Of a DNA stretch of 39,185 nucleotides, positions 17,772-24,898 are shown in pieces; positions within the stretch are counted from its first letter, which is position 1; every line of letters starts with the position of its first letter. Under the pieces are notes generated by a model. That model did no database searches, was not told the DNA's origin, and was given only the letters and a program-made list of their open reading frames with translations. The stretch is from an uncultured Verrucomicrobiota bacterium (GTDB lineage Bacteria; Verrucomicrobiota; Verrucomicrobiia; Verrucomicrobiales; DEV007), in the NCBI GenBank assembly GCA_902510815.1, contig CABXDI010000011.1:1-39185 (forward strand). The letters run 5' to 3'. Both the position numbers and the translations under genes were made by a program.

Positions 17772-18694
17772 CGGTTGAGAATAACGAACCAATTTATAAC
17801 GAGCTGAATTCAAAGTTTAAACTTTTTTCACCCTCACGAGTCATGGCTATTGCTATGAATACTTTCACCCAATTGGTTCGGATGAAGGTCTTTTACTTTT
17901 TGTTGATCTTTAGCGTTTTAATTATTGGTGCTAATGTGTTGTTCCTTAATTTCACATTTGAGCAGGAGCTTAAAATTCTTCAGGATGTTTCATTTGGGGC
18001 TATGACCCTTTTCGCTAGTATTTTCTCTATTGTTGGAACAGCTTTGCTAATTCCCAAGGATATAGAAGATAGAACTCTTTACAGTATTCTTACAAAACCA
18101 GTGCCTCGGTTTGAGTATTTAATTGGCAAACTTCTTGGCATTTTGTTTCTTGTAGCAGTGAGTCTCGTCTTAATGTCGATTCTTTTCTTTGCTGTTTTGT
18201 TTTTTAGGCAGCATGGAATCCTTGCCGAAGAGATTAATCAAATGCGTGGCCAGCCTACCGCAGAACAAATATCTTCACTGAAGGAGAACATTTTTGCACA
18301 AGGCTTAAGACTTGAGCTGATTAATGGTGTGGTTGCGGTTTTTCTGAAGGCAGCTGTTGCCGCGGCTATTGCGCTTGTTGTTTCCACCTTTGCAAGTTCT
18401 ACCTTGTTTACCATTATTGTTAGTTTAGTCATTTATTTTATAGGGCATGCCCAATCAATGGCTCTTGATTATTATTTTCCCGAAGGCGATATGCATGGTG
18501 CTTTTCAAAGGTTTATAGCAGGTATCGTCGCTATTATTTTTCCAAACTTGCAGATTTTTAATGTTGTTGATGGAATTGTTAGTGGGCAATCTGTTCCAAT
18601 GAGTCTGATGTTTCGTCTCACTGGTCTCACTGGTTTTTATCTTTTCATCTATAGTTTTGTAAGTTGGGTGCTATTTGCTAAAAAAGAACTTTGA
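17768..18694 (+). CDS. ABC-2 type transporter permease
   Basis: A 308-residue integral membrane protein with about six hydrophobic helices (near 41-62, 76-97, 117-146, 180-200, 207-224 and 280-303). It begins with a polar cytoplasmic N-terminus, and the motif IPKDIEDRTLYSILTKPVPR after helix 2 matches the ABC-2 permease coupling segment (similar to DxxxGTLxxLLxxPV). It is translationally coupled to both neighbours by four-base overlaps. Together with the ATPase it forms an exporter or envelope-remodelling complex. The loop between helices 3 and 4 is large and polar and may face the periplasm. Confidence 0.88.
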   Translation: MTVENNEPIYNELNSKFKLFSPSRVMAIAMNTFTQLVRMKVFYFLLIFSVLIIGANVLFLNFTFEQELKILQDVSFGAMTLFASIFSIVGTALLIPKDIEDRTLYSILTKPVPRFEYLIGKLLGILFLVAVSLVLMSILFFAVLFFRQHGILAEEINQMRGQPTAEQISSLKENIFAQGLRLELINGVVAVFLKAAVAAAIALVVSTFASSTLFTIIVSLVIYFIGHAQSMALDYYFPEGDMHGAFQRFIAGIVAIIFPNLQIFNVVDGIVSGQSVPMSLMFRLTGLTGFYLFIYSFVSWVLFAKKEL

Positions 18695-19827
18695 TTATTT
18701 TAGTTAAATCAAAATTGTTTTCCTATGGTCGGGTTTTAGTGAGCCTTGCCATTTTGGTTGTCTTTGGATTTTTGAAAATACCTTTCGAATCTCAAACCGA
18801 ACAAAAATTAAAAGATAAAGGATTTCGTGATTGGGTTCCTAACATGTCTGCTAGGGAGCAACTCACACAAGCAAGTTTTATTGGTGCAATAGGTGGATTT
18901 CGTTCGTTAGTTGCGAGTATCTATGATTTGCGTGCTCATGAAGCATTTCGAGATAAGGATTGGGGTTCAGTTGAACGGTTCCGCAAAGTAACGACTTCCC
19001 TTCAGCCTCGGTTTGCAAAGCACTGGGACTTGGCGGCTTGGGATATGGCATGGAATGCGTATGCGTATTATCGTAGTAAATCTGAATTTTCTGATGATGA
19101 TCTAGAGCTATGGCGAATAGAAAAGATGATTATGCCGAGTTATCTGGAGAAGGGTTTAAGTTTTGCCAAGGAAGGAGCGAAGTGGACTCCAGAGAGCTAT
19201 CGTTTGCCAATGGTTATAGGAGATATTTATGCTCAAAAATATAATAACCCAAAACTTGCATCAGAATGGTATTTCAAATCATCTCAAGCCAAAGATGCTC
19301 CATCTTATATTTATAGAGCTTATGCAACTCAACTTGCTAAGTGTGTTGGTATGGAAGAAGAAGCTTACAAAGTCGTTTCAAATCTTTATAATGGTGGAAA
19401 GGTTCGAACTTTAACTCTGCGTCGAGATATGGAGAGATTGGAGGCATACTTCGTTAATAAATTAGTGCAATCCAATTCTATTAATGAGCTCAAGGAAATG
19501 GTTAAAAAAGAAAACTCTAACTACATAATTTATGACGCTATAGCTACCCATTATCTCGGAGAAGAAAATAATATTTCATTGGCAGTTAATGCCTACAGGG
19601 AGCTTGTAAAGAATCCAAAAGCTCCTGATTTTTATCGTAGAAAATTTGCCCTGCTGATTGCAAGAGATCCCGCTAATGAAGAGCGAGCTTATGGTCTTTT
19701 AAAAAATATGTATTTATCAACCCCTCAAATTTTTAGAAGGGTAGATTTAATAGAGTTAAAAAAAATTGAGTCTAATCTTAATATACCCTTGAATGAAAAA
19801 CTGATAAAAAGTGATGCTTCACGCTAA
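18691..19827 (+). CDS. Membrane-anchored TPR-like protein of the ABC operon
   Basis: A 378-residue protein with one N-terminal hydrophobic segment (about 14-28) and a helical, repeat-rich remainder resembling tetratricopeptide units, for example stretches around WDLAAWDMAWNAYAYYRSK and ASEWYFKSSQAKDAPSYIYRAYATQL. I choose the TTG start at 18691 because it overlaps the permease stop as TTGA and the next in-frame ATG (18844) would remove the membrane segment. Likely anchored in the inner membrane with a periplasmic repeat domain. I do not recognise a named family; the tight coupling suggests it is an accessory subunit of the ABC system. Confidence 0.72.
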   Translation: MIILVKSKLFSYGRVLVSLAILVVFGFLKIPFESQTEQKLKDKGFRDWVPNMSAREQLTQASFIGAIGGFRSLVASIYDLRAHEAFRDKDWGSVERFRKVTTSLQPRFAKHWDLAAWDMAWNAYAYYRSKSEFSDDDLELWRIEKMIMPSYLEKGLSFAKEGAKWTPESYRLPMVIGDIYAQKYNNPKLASEWYFKSSQAKDAPSYIYRAYATQLAKCVGMEEEAYKVVSNLYNGGKVRTLTLRRDMERLEAYFVNKLVQSNSINELKEMVKKENSNYIIYDAIATHYLGEENNISLAVNAYRELVKNPKAPDFYRRKFALLIARDPANEERAYGLLKNMYLSTPQIFRRVDLIELKKIESNLNIPLNEKLIKSDASR

Positions 19828-19860
19828 CAGTAATTTCACTAATTAAATATGAGATAACAA

Positions 19861-20583
19861 ATGAAGTTTGCAATTTTTGGCGATATTCACGCAAATATTG
19901 AGGCTCTCAATGCTGTGCTTGAAGATGCAAGTAATCATGACTGTACTCACTATGTGTGCATTGGAGACATAGTTGGATATAATGCAAACCCACGTGATTG
20001 TTTAGACATTATTAGAAGTCTGGATTGTCCAGTCGTTAAAGGAAATCACGATGAAGTCGCATCTTTGGATACAGAACTAGTAGGCCTTAATCCACTAGCT
20101 CAGCATTCGATGCAATGGACAAGAGATAATCTAAGTTCAGACGATAAGTTATACCTTCGAGAATTAAAATTATTACGTCAAGTTAGGGATTTCACCATCG
20201 TGCATGCCACTTTAGATTCACCTTCTTCTTGGGGATATGTAACATCAAAGTTTGATGCATTAGAAAGTCTTGGATATCAATACACTCCAGTTTGTTTTTT
20301 TGGACATACCCATGTTCCAGCTTTTTATGTTAAATCCTTACGTATTGAAGAACATTCCGGAAAATCACTAGAAATAGAGCCAGGAAAAAAATATCAGATA
20401 AATGTTGGCAGTGTTGGACAGCCCCGTGATGGAGATCCAAGAGCATCATACTGTATATATGATTTAGGGGCGCAGCGAGTCATTAATAGACGAATAGAAT
20501 ATGACATCAAGAGAACCCAAGAAAAAATCTTGGAGGCGGGCTTGCCTAAACAGCTTGCGGAACGTTTGAGTGACGGTAAATAA
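19861..20583 (+). CDS. Metallophosphoesterase (calcineurin-like, YfcE type)
   Basis: A 240-residue cytoplasmic enzyme with all the metal-binding motifs of the family: GDIHANIEAL (near 8-17), GDIVGYNANP (near 39-48), KGNHDE (near 60-65), FGHTHVP (near 147-153), plus VHATLD. The C-terminal INVGSVGQPRDGDPRASY block is characteristic of small bacterial phosphodiesterases of the YfcE/serine-threonine phosphatase-like group. It likely uses two divalent metals; the physiological substrate is unknown. It starts 33 bases after the ABC-operon TPR gene and may be part of that transcript. Convergent with the serine hydrolase gene, nine bases between stops. Confidence 0.88.
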   Translation: MKFAIFGDIHANIEALNAVLEDASNHDCTHYVCIGDIVGYNANPRDCLDIIRSLDCPVVKGNHDEVASLDTELVGLNPLAQHSMQWTRDNLSSDDKLYLRELKLLRQVRDFTIVHATLDSPSSWGYVTSKFDALESLGYQYTPVCFFGHTHVPAFYVKSLRIEEHSGKSLEIEPGKKYQINVGSVGQPRDGDPRASYCIYDLGAQRVINRRIEYDIKRTQEKILEAGLPKQLAERLSDGK

Positions 20584-20592
20584 CTACTTAGG

Positions 20593-21738
20593 TTATAAAC
20601 CAAATGCTTTAGCTGATAATGTTCCAAGATCGTGTTGAATTGATTTAATAGAACGTCTTTCTATTGGGTGATTGCGATTACCAAAGAGAATCACAAAGCT
20701 TTTTGTATTTGGGTGAAGCCAAACGGATCCGCCTGTCCAACCAGTATGACCAAAAGATTCAATCTTAGGAAAAATATCACCCCTGGGACCAGAATATTTT
20801 GAGTCAATGTCCCAGCCCAAACCCCTCCTTACTTTGTGTTTAGTAATGGAAGTGTGGCTTTTTGTCATTAATGCTACGGTTTGGTTTTTCAAAATCCTAA
20901 TGCTTCCTATTTTTCCTTCATTGACGATCATTCTGCAGAACTTTGCTAGATCATTAACCGTAGTAAAAAGCCCTGCATGTCCTGCGATTCCCCCCATTGC
21001 CCTTGCTGAAGGATCATGAACTATCCCATGAATTAATGATCCTTTTTCTTTAGTCGTGGGTGAAATTCTATCGATTAATTTTCGATCAGGCAAGAAGCTC
21101 GTATCTTTCATTTTCAGAGGATAAAAAATTTCCTCTTCAGAGAACTTTTTCAAAGACATACCTGAAATACGGTTAACGATTTCACCTAGAAGAATATAAT
21201 TAACATCACTATATCTAAATTTTAGGCCTGGAGTATCGACAACATTTGCTGAGTAGCAAAGTTCGATGGCCTTTCTATAACCTTTCCACTCTGGTTTTCT
21301 AGGAAGTACTGGAGGAAGACCGGAGGTATGGGTGAGTAATTGCTTGATCGTTATTCTTTGCTTTTGGTTTCCTTTAAAATTAGGCAGGTGTTTTATAACT
21401 TTGTCATTAATAGATATTTTTCCTTGATCTATTAAAACCATAATAGATGGAGCCGTTGCCATTACTTTAGTCAATGAGGCAGCATCAAAAATAGTATCAT
21501 TCTTCATCGCTTTGATGGCAGGGGTAATACTCTTATTTCCATAAGACTTGTGATAAGATTCCCCTTCCTTTTCTATCCATAAGACTGCCCCAGGGATTTT
21601 TGATTGAGCGATTGATTCATTAATTAGTGTATCTATCGCTTTAGTTATTTCTTTTGGAGCGCTGAGCTTTAGCTCAGAAAAACTAGATACGATTAGACTC
21701 AAAAATAGAAAATTAATGATGGCGATTTTCTTAATCAT
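20593..21738 (-). CDS. Secreted serine hydrolase, class C beta-lactamase family
   Basis: A 381-residue protein with a signal peptide (hydrophobic about 6-20). It carries the three catalytic motifs of class C beta-lactamase-like enzymes: SLTK (SxxK, near residues 92-95), YSDVN (YxN, near 177), and HTG (GHTGWTGGSV, near 326). The family includes esterases, D-aminopeptidases and penicillin-binding-like proteins; many verrucomicrobial members sit beside glycan-use genes. True beta-lactam hydrolysis is unlikely to be the main role. A 97-base gap with a strong stem-loop separates it from the upstream lipoprotein gene, so it probably has its own promoter. Confidence 0.88.
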   Translation of the reverse strand: MIKKIAIINFLFLSLIVSSFSELKLSAPKEITKAIDTLINESIAQSKIPGAVLWIEKEGESYHKSYGNKSITPAIKAMKNDTIFDAASLTKVMATAPSIMVLIDQGKISINDKVIKHLPNFKGNQKQRITIKQLLTHTSGLPPVLPRKPEWKGYRKAIELCYSANVVDTPGLKFRYSDVNYILLGEIVNRISGMSLKKFSEEEIFYPLKMKDTSFLPDRKLIDRISPTTKEKGSLIHGIVHDPSARAMGGIAGHAGLFTTVNDLAKFCRMIVNEGKIGSIRILKNQTVALMTKSHTSITKHKVRRGLGWDIDSKYSGPRGDIFPKIESFGHTGWTGGSVWLHPNTKSFVILFGNRNHPIERRSIKSIQHDLGTLSAKAFGL

Positions 21739-21754
21739 TGATTTTAAGTTGGAA

Positions 21755-21792
21755 AAATAAAGGTCCTCATTGGAAAATGAGGACCTTTATTT
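21755..21792 (-). terminator. Perfect 17-bp terminator stem between lipoprotein and serine hydrolase genes
   Basis: Arms 21755-21771 and 21776-21792 are perfectly complementary (core AAAGGTCCTCATT) with a four-base loop GGAA on the + strand. The minus-strand transcript ends the stem in UUU and a further UU, so it should terminate the lipoprotein mRNA and insulate the serine hydrolase gene. It would also function on the other strand. Confidence 0.85.
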
Positions 21793-21834
21793 GAAATGCA
21801 ATCTAATGGTAAAATTAATTGAATATATTTAATA

Positions 21835-22485
21835 TCATTCTTCTTCGTTATCAATTGTACTTTCCAGTGACTCTTCAAATTCACCATTTAGTGGTTGGGC
21901 GTCACCTGCTTGGCTTTTTTTTCCAGACCATTCTTCCATTAAGGGATCTAAGTTGCTCATTCTTTCACCAAACTTTTGTAACGCAGGAGTAATGATTTTA
22001 CCAACTTCTTCATCGCCTAGGAGGAAGCCCATGATCCCAGACATTTTGTCTTGAATTTCTTTTTCCGTTTGCTCGAAGAGTGTTTTTACTGCTTCAGCTT
22101 CTGGCCCAGTTGGTGCACCTAAAGCTTTCATTTCTGCAGCTATCTTTTCAAAGCTATCTGCCATGCCATCAAATTTGGTTACGGCAGCTTCGGCGCTTTC
22201 TTTATCTCTAACCAACGATAAGTTGTCAATGAAACCGTTCATTAATTTCATGAGGCCTTTAGCCGCTTCTGCATGTTTACCTAATTCTATTGTTTCCTCT
22301 TCAGGAACATTAGTAATTTCTGAGACAGGCTCTGAGTCGGGTTCAGGTTCCGTAGATGGGGTTTCATTGATGTCTGATTTAGCTTCGACTGTCGGTTGGG
22401 CTGGTTTTGGTTCCTCAGGCTCTTGTTTGCTACAGCCAATTGCCGCTAGGATTAAAATGGCAAGTATGTAGGAGTATTTTTTCAT
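21835..22485 (-). CDS. Acidic envelope lipoprotein
   Basis: A 216-residue protein with a lipoprotein signal: a short hydrophobic stretch and lipobox LAAIGC with Cys18. It is followed by a disordered, Pro/Glu-rich linker (about 20-65) and then a helical domain (about 67-190) with heptad-like patterns, predicted to be a helical bundle or coiled coil. The C-terminus is acidic. No enzymatic motif is visible and I do not recognise the family. It is likely anchored in the outer or inner membrane, facing the periplasm. It is divergent from the DNA polymerase delta gene with 176 bases between starts, and ends at a strong terminator, so it seems monocistronic. Confidence 0.78.
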   Translation of the reverse strand: MKKYSYILAILILAAIGCSKQEPEEPKPAQPTVEAKSDINETPSTEPEPDSEPVSEITNVPEEETIELGKHAEAAKGLMKLMNGFIDNLSLVRDKESAEAAVTKFDGMADSFEKIAAEMKALGAPTGPEAEAVKTLFEQTEKEIQDKMSGIMGFLLGDEEVGKIITPALQKFGERMSNLDPLMEEWSGKKSQAGDAQPLNGEFEESLESTIDNEEE

Positions 22486-22661
22486 AATGATTTATTTTTA
22501 TTTGTACTGCTGGTCACCTCAGGAAAGATCACAATGTCTAGATCTTTTTGGATTGATTTCATTAATAACGCATTAAGGATCAGGCTCGGCAAGCATTAAG
22601 CGCTTTTAGTTGAGTATCTTTTTTTACTTTTATTGTATGCTATTGCAGATCAAGTTCAGTT

Positions 22662-23783
22662 GTGGTCACAAAAAAGAAAAGTGCGTCATCTAAAAATATC
22701 CATGCATTCGTTGGTACAGATGAAGCGAGTTTGAAAGAAGCAGCGTTGAATTGTTTCAATGCTCTAGCCCCTAAGGAAGACGCCGAGTTTGGAGCTGAGG
22801 TTATTGATGGGGTATCAGAGAACGCTGACTCTGCTGTTAAGGTTATTACTCAGACGCTCAGTGCTTTGCAGACCTTACCGTTTTTTGGAGGTCAAAAAGT
22901 AGTTTGGTTAAAAGGGGCAAACGTATTTGCTGATTCTCAAACAGGTAAAGCTGCTTCAGTTTTGGATGCTGCTGAAGCGTTGGCTCAATTTATTTCAGAT
23001 GACTTGCCTGAAGATATCATTTTTATTCTCAGTGCACCTTCAATTGATAAGAGGCGATCATTTTATAAGAAACTGGTTAAGGTCGGCAACGTTGATGTTT
23101 TTGATAAACCAGACATGACTCGAGACGGCTGGCAAGATCAGGTGAAGAACCATGTTCGCAACTTAGCTAGCAATAAGGGATTACAATTTGAAACGGAGGC
23201 ATTAGAGCATTTTGTTATGCTTGCAGGAACTGATTTTACCCAGATTAATAATGAGATTGAAAAAATCGATTTATTCCTCTCCAAAGATCAAAGAACGGTA
23301 ACGGTAGAGCATGTTCTGAATCAAGTAGCTCTTACAAGAGCAGGTGTTGTTTTTGAATTAGGTAATAGCATTGCAAAAAAAGATCTTTCTTCTGCTCTTA
23401 GGAACATTGATCACCTTTTATATCAAGGTGAAAGTGCCATAGGTATTCTTTTAGCTGCTGTTGTCCCTACGATTAGAAGGCTTTTAATTGCGAAGGACTT
23501 GGCAGATAGGCATGGCATTAAAGCAACTAGAAACTATCGTTCATATGAATCCTCTCTTTCTAGGCTCAAGGAATCAGAAACGTCTCATTTACCAAGAAAA
23601 AAAGATGGCGGATTGAGTGTTTATCCAATTTTTCTTGCATCCTCAGAGTGCAGAAAATTTTCTCTATCACAACTACAAAAATCTCTTCTCGAATGTTTGC
23701 GAGCAAACAGATCTCTTGTTACTAGTGCTCTTGACCACAGAGTCATTTTAGAAAGACTGGTGATAAGAGTACTCGCGACTTAA
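22662..23783 (+). CDS. holA: DNA polymerase III delta subunit
   Basis: A 373-residue clamp-loader subunit that opens the beta clamp during replication. The N-terminal region fits the HolA pattern: a short start with HAFVGTDEASLKE, then TLSALQTLPFFGGQKVVWLKGANVF, a conserved segment in HolA where the strand RxVxxxxxxF follows LPFF. The C-terminal part (LGNSIAKKDLSSALRNIDHLLYQGESAIGILLAAVV) matches the collar domain (FxLxDAIxxGDxxxALxxLxxLLxxGExPxxIL). The start is GTG at 22662, preceded by no strong ribosome-binding site; the N-terminal lysine-rich extension KKKSASSK is normal in this lineage. Walker motifs are absent, as expected for delta. Confidence 0.9.
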   Translation: MVTKKKSASSKNIHAFVGTDEASLKEAALNCFNALAPKEDAEFGAEVIDGVSENADSAVKVITQTLSALQTLPFFGGQKVVWLKGANVFADSQTGKAASVLDAAEALAQFISDDLPEDIIFILSAPSIDKRRSFYKKLVKVGNVDVFDKPDMTRDGWQDQVKNHVRNLASNKGLQFETEALEHFVMLAGTDFTQINNEIEKIDLFLSKDQRTVTVEHVLNQVALTRAGVVFELGNSIAKKDLSSALRNIDHLLYQGESAIGILLAAVVPTIRRLLIAKDLADRHGIKATRNYRSYESSLSRLKESETSHLPRKKDGGLSVYPIFLASSECRKFSLSQLQKSLLECLRANRSLVTSALDHRVILERLVIRVLAT

Positions 23784-23810
23784 ATCAATTTAAATTAAAG
23801 CTTATTATCG

Positions 23811-24185
23811 ATGCAGGTATTATTAATTGCACTATCAGTCGGAGCCTTAGCGGCTCTTTTAGGTTCTCTCCTTGGCGTTGGCGGTGGAATATTAATGGTT
23901 CCTGCCTTCAAAGGGTTTCTTGGCCTCTCAATGAAACAAGCTATTGCAACTTCTTTAGCAGTGATGGTGGTAACTGCGTCAGTTTCATCCTTTAAATATG
24001 CACACGCTGGTTTGATTGATTGGAAGATTGCTGGTGTCGCTGCGCTGGCAGCATTAGTTTCGGCATACTTTGGTTCAGAATTAATGAAAAGTTTGTCGGC
24101 GCCTCAATTAAGAGTCCTCTTTGGGGTATTTCTGATCGTTATAGGAATATATATGCTCTTCATTCAGAAAGAGGTTACCCATTGA
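23811..24185 (+). CDS. Half-length TauE/SafE (DUF81) family permease
   Basis: A 124-residue protein with four predicted helices (near 2-22, 40-58, 68-88 and 98-118). The N-terminal pattern ALLGSLLGVGGGILMVPAF is the signature of the TauE/SafE family of anion or sulfite/organosulfonate exporters, which normally have about 250 residues formed by two homologous halves. This one is a single half, so it probably works as a homodimer. It lies 27 bases after holA, without a terminator, and may be co-transcribed. Substrate unknown. Confidence 0.87.
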   Translation: MQVLLIALSVGALAALLGSLLGVGGGILMVPAFKGFLGLSMKQAIATSLAVMVVTASVSSFKYAHAGLIDWKIAGVAALAALVSAYFGSELMKSLSAPQLRVLFGVFLIVIGIYMLFIQKEVTH

Positions 24186-24191
24186 GCCACT

Positions 24192-24219
24192 AAAAATGGC
24201 ATTTAGGTGCCATCATTTT
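24192..24219. terminator. Short hairpin between convergent permease and YbjN-like genes
   Basis: ATGGCA (24196-24201) pairs with TGCCAT (24208-24213) around a six-base loop. It is flanked by AAAA on the left and TTTT on the right, so it could act as a bidirectional terminator. It overlaps the last codons of the minus-strand gene. Confidence 0.45.
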
Positions 24220-24703
24220 CAAATTCTGGTAACAGATCCTTCCGTTCAAGTAATTGTGCTATCGGCTGATTAGGGTTTTTATTAATTTCTGCCAAAAATG
24301 GGGTCACTCTGTCCATTTCAACTATCGCGACCCTGACCAAGCTTGTAATGATATCAGGGCTGAAATCGTGATCAGGGAAAACATTAGTAATTCTAAAGTA
24401 AACGTCTCCATTGACAGGGTTAGCCTCAAAATTCCCTATATTAAGAGTAATATTAGTTCTCATTAAGGCATCAAGTGCCGATCTCATTGATTTAGGCAAA
24501 ATAGAGAAAGAGAGCCTAGAAACGATAGAAATTGCCATAAGTTCTTCAAATGCTTGCGCATGTAAGGGGACTTTGGTGTGGTGAGCTTCAAATTCTGCTT
24601 CTAAAACCTTCTTATTTTCTATTTCCCTAAATTCCCAATTTACGGAGTTAAATGCTTCTTTGATTTTAATGTAAAGGTCTTGCTCAGCTGTTACCTTGGT
24701 CAT
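24203..24703 (-). CDS. YbjN-domain-like protein
   Basis: A 166-residue cytoplasmic protein with no signal peptide. The middle region reads as alternating helix and strand with an ALMRTNITLNIGNFEANPVNGDVYFRI stretch, and then FPDHDFSPDIITSLVRVAIVEMDRVTPFLAEI. This resembles the YbjN/T3SS chaperone-like fold, in which a strand with FExxxxxGxVxFRI is followed by a conserved helix containing MDRxxP. YbjN proteins are regulators or chaperone-like factors without known catalysis. The gene lies beside tRNA-Pro in the same direction. The match is by pattern only. Confidence 0.6.
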   Translation of the reverse strand: MTKVTAEQDLYIKIKEAFNSVNWEFREIENKKVLEAEFEAHHTKVPLHAQAFEELMAISIVSRLSFSILPKSMRSALDALMRTNITLNIGNFEANPVNGDVYFRITNVFPDHDFSPDIITSLVRVAIVEMDRVTPFLAEINKNPNQPIAQLLERKDLLPEFENDGT

Positions 24704-24754
24704 GAATACCCCTTAAAATTAGCTAAAAATCGCTTAAAATAGTTTTTTAGAAAA

Positions 24755-24832
24755 TGGTCGGGGTGATAGGATTCGAACCTACGGCTTCCTGCTCCCAAAG
24801 CAGGCGCTCTGACCAAGCTGAGCTACACCCCG
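24755..24832 (-). tRNA. tRNA-Pro (anticodon UGG)
   Basis: A full cloverleaf can be read on the minus strand. The acceptor arms CGGGGTG and CACCCCG pair over seven bases, the D arm has GTAGCTCAG, the anticodon arm is CCTGC-TTTGGGA-GCAGG with anticodon TGG, and the T arm holds GGTTCGAATCC. CCA follows the discriminator A at 24757-24755, so the tail is encoded. UGG reads all four proline codons in many bacteria. Confidence 0.97.
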
Positions 24833-24841
24833 ATTAATCAC

Positions 24842-24872
24842 ACTATATTCCTACTTCTTCCGCTGGTTTCAA
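24842..24872 (-). promoter_or_regulatory. Candidate promoter for tRNA-Pro
   Basis: On the minus strand a TTGAAA (24867-24872) is followed after 19 bases by TATAGT (24842-24847), which would place transcription start a few bases before the tRNA 5' end. The spacing is long for a sigma-70 promoter, so this is tentative. Confidence 0.35.
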
Positions 24873-24898
24873 GTTGTAAATTACACTTATATGGTTAA

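Noticed and set aside
22524-22549. Short hairpin AAAGATC/GATCTTT followed by T residues between the lipoprotein and holA genes
   Set aside because: It lies between divergent genes where no transcript should end; a seven-base AT-rich stem is likely chance.
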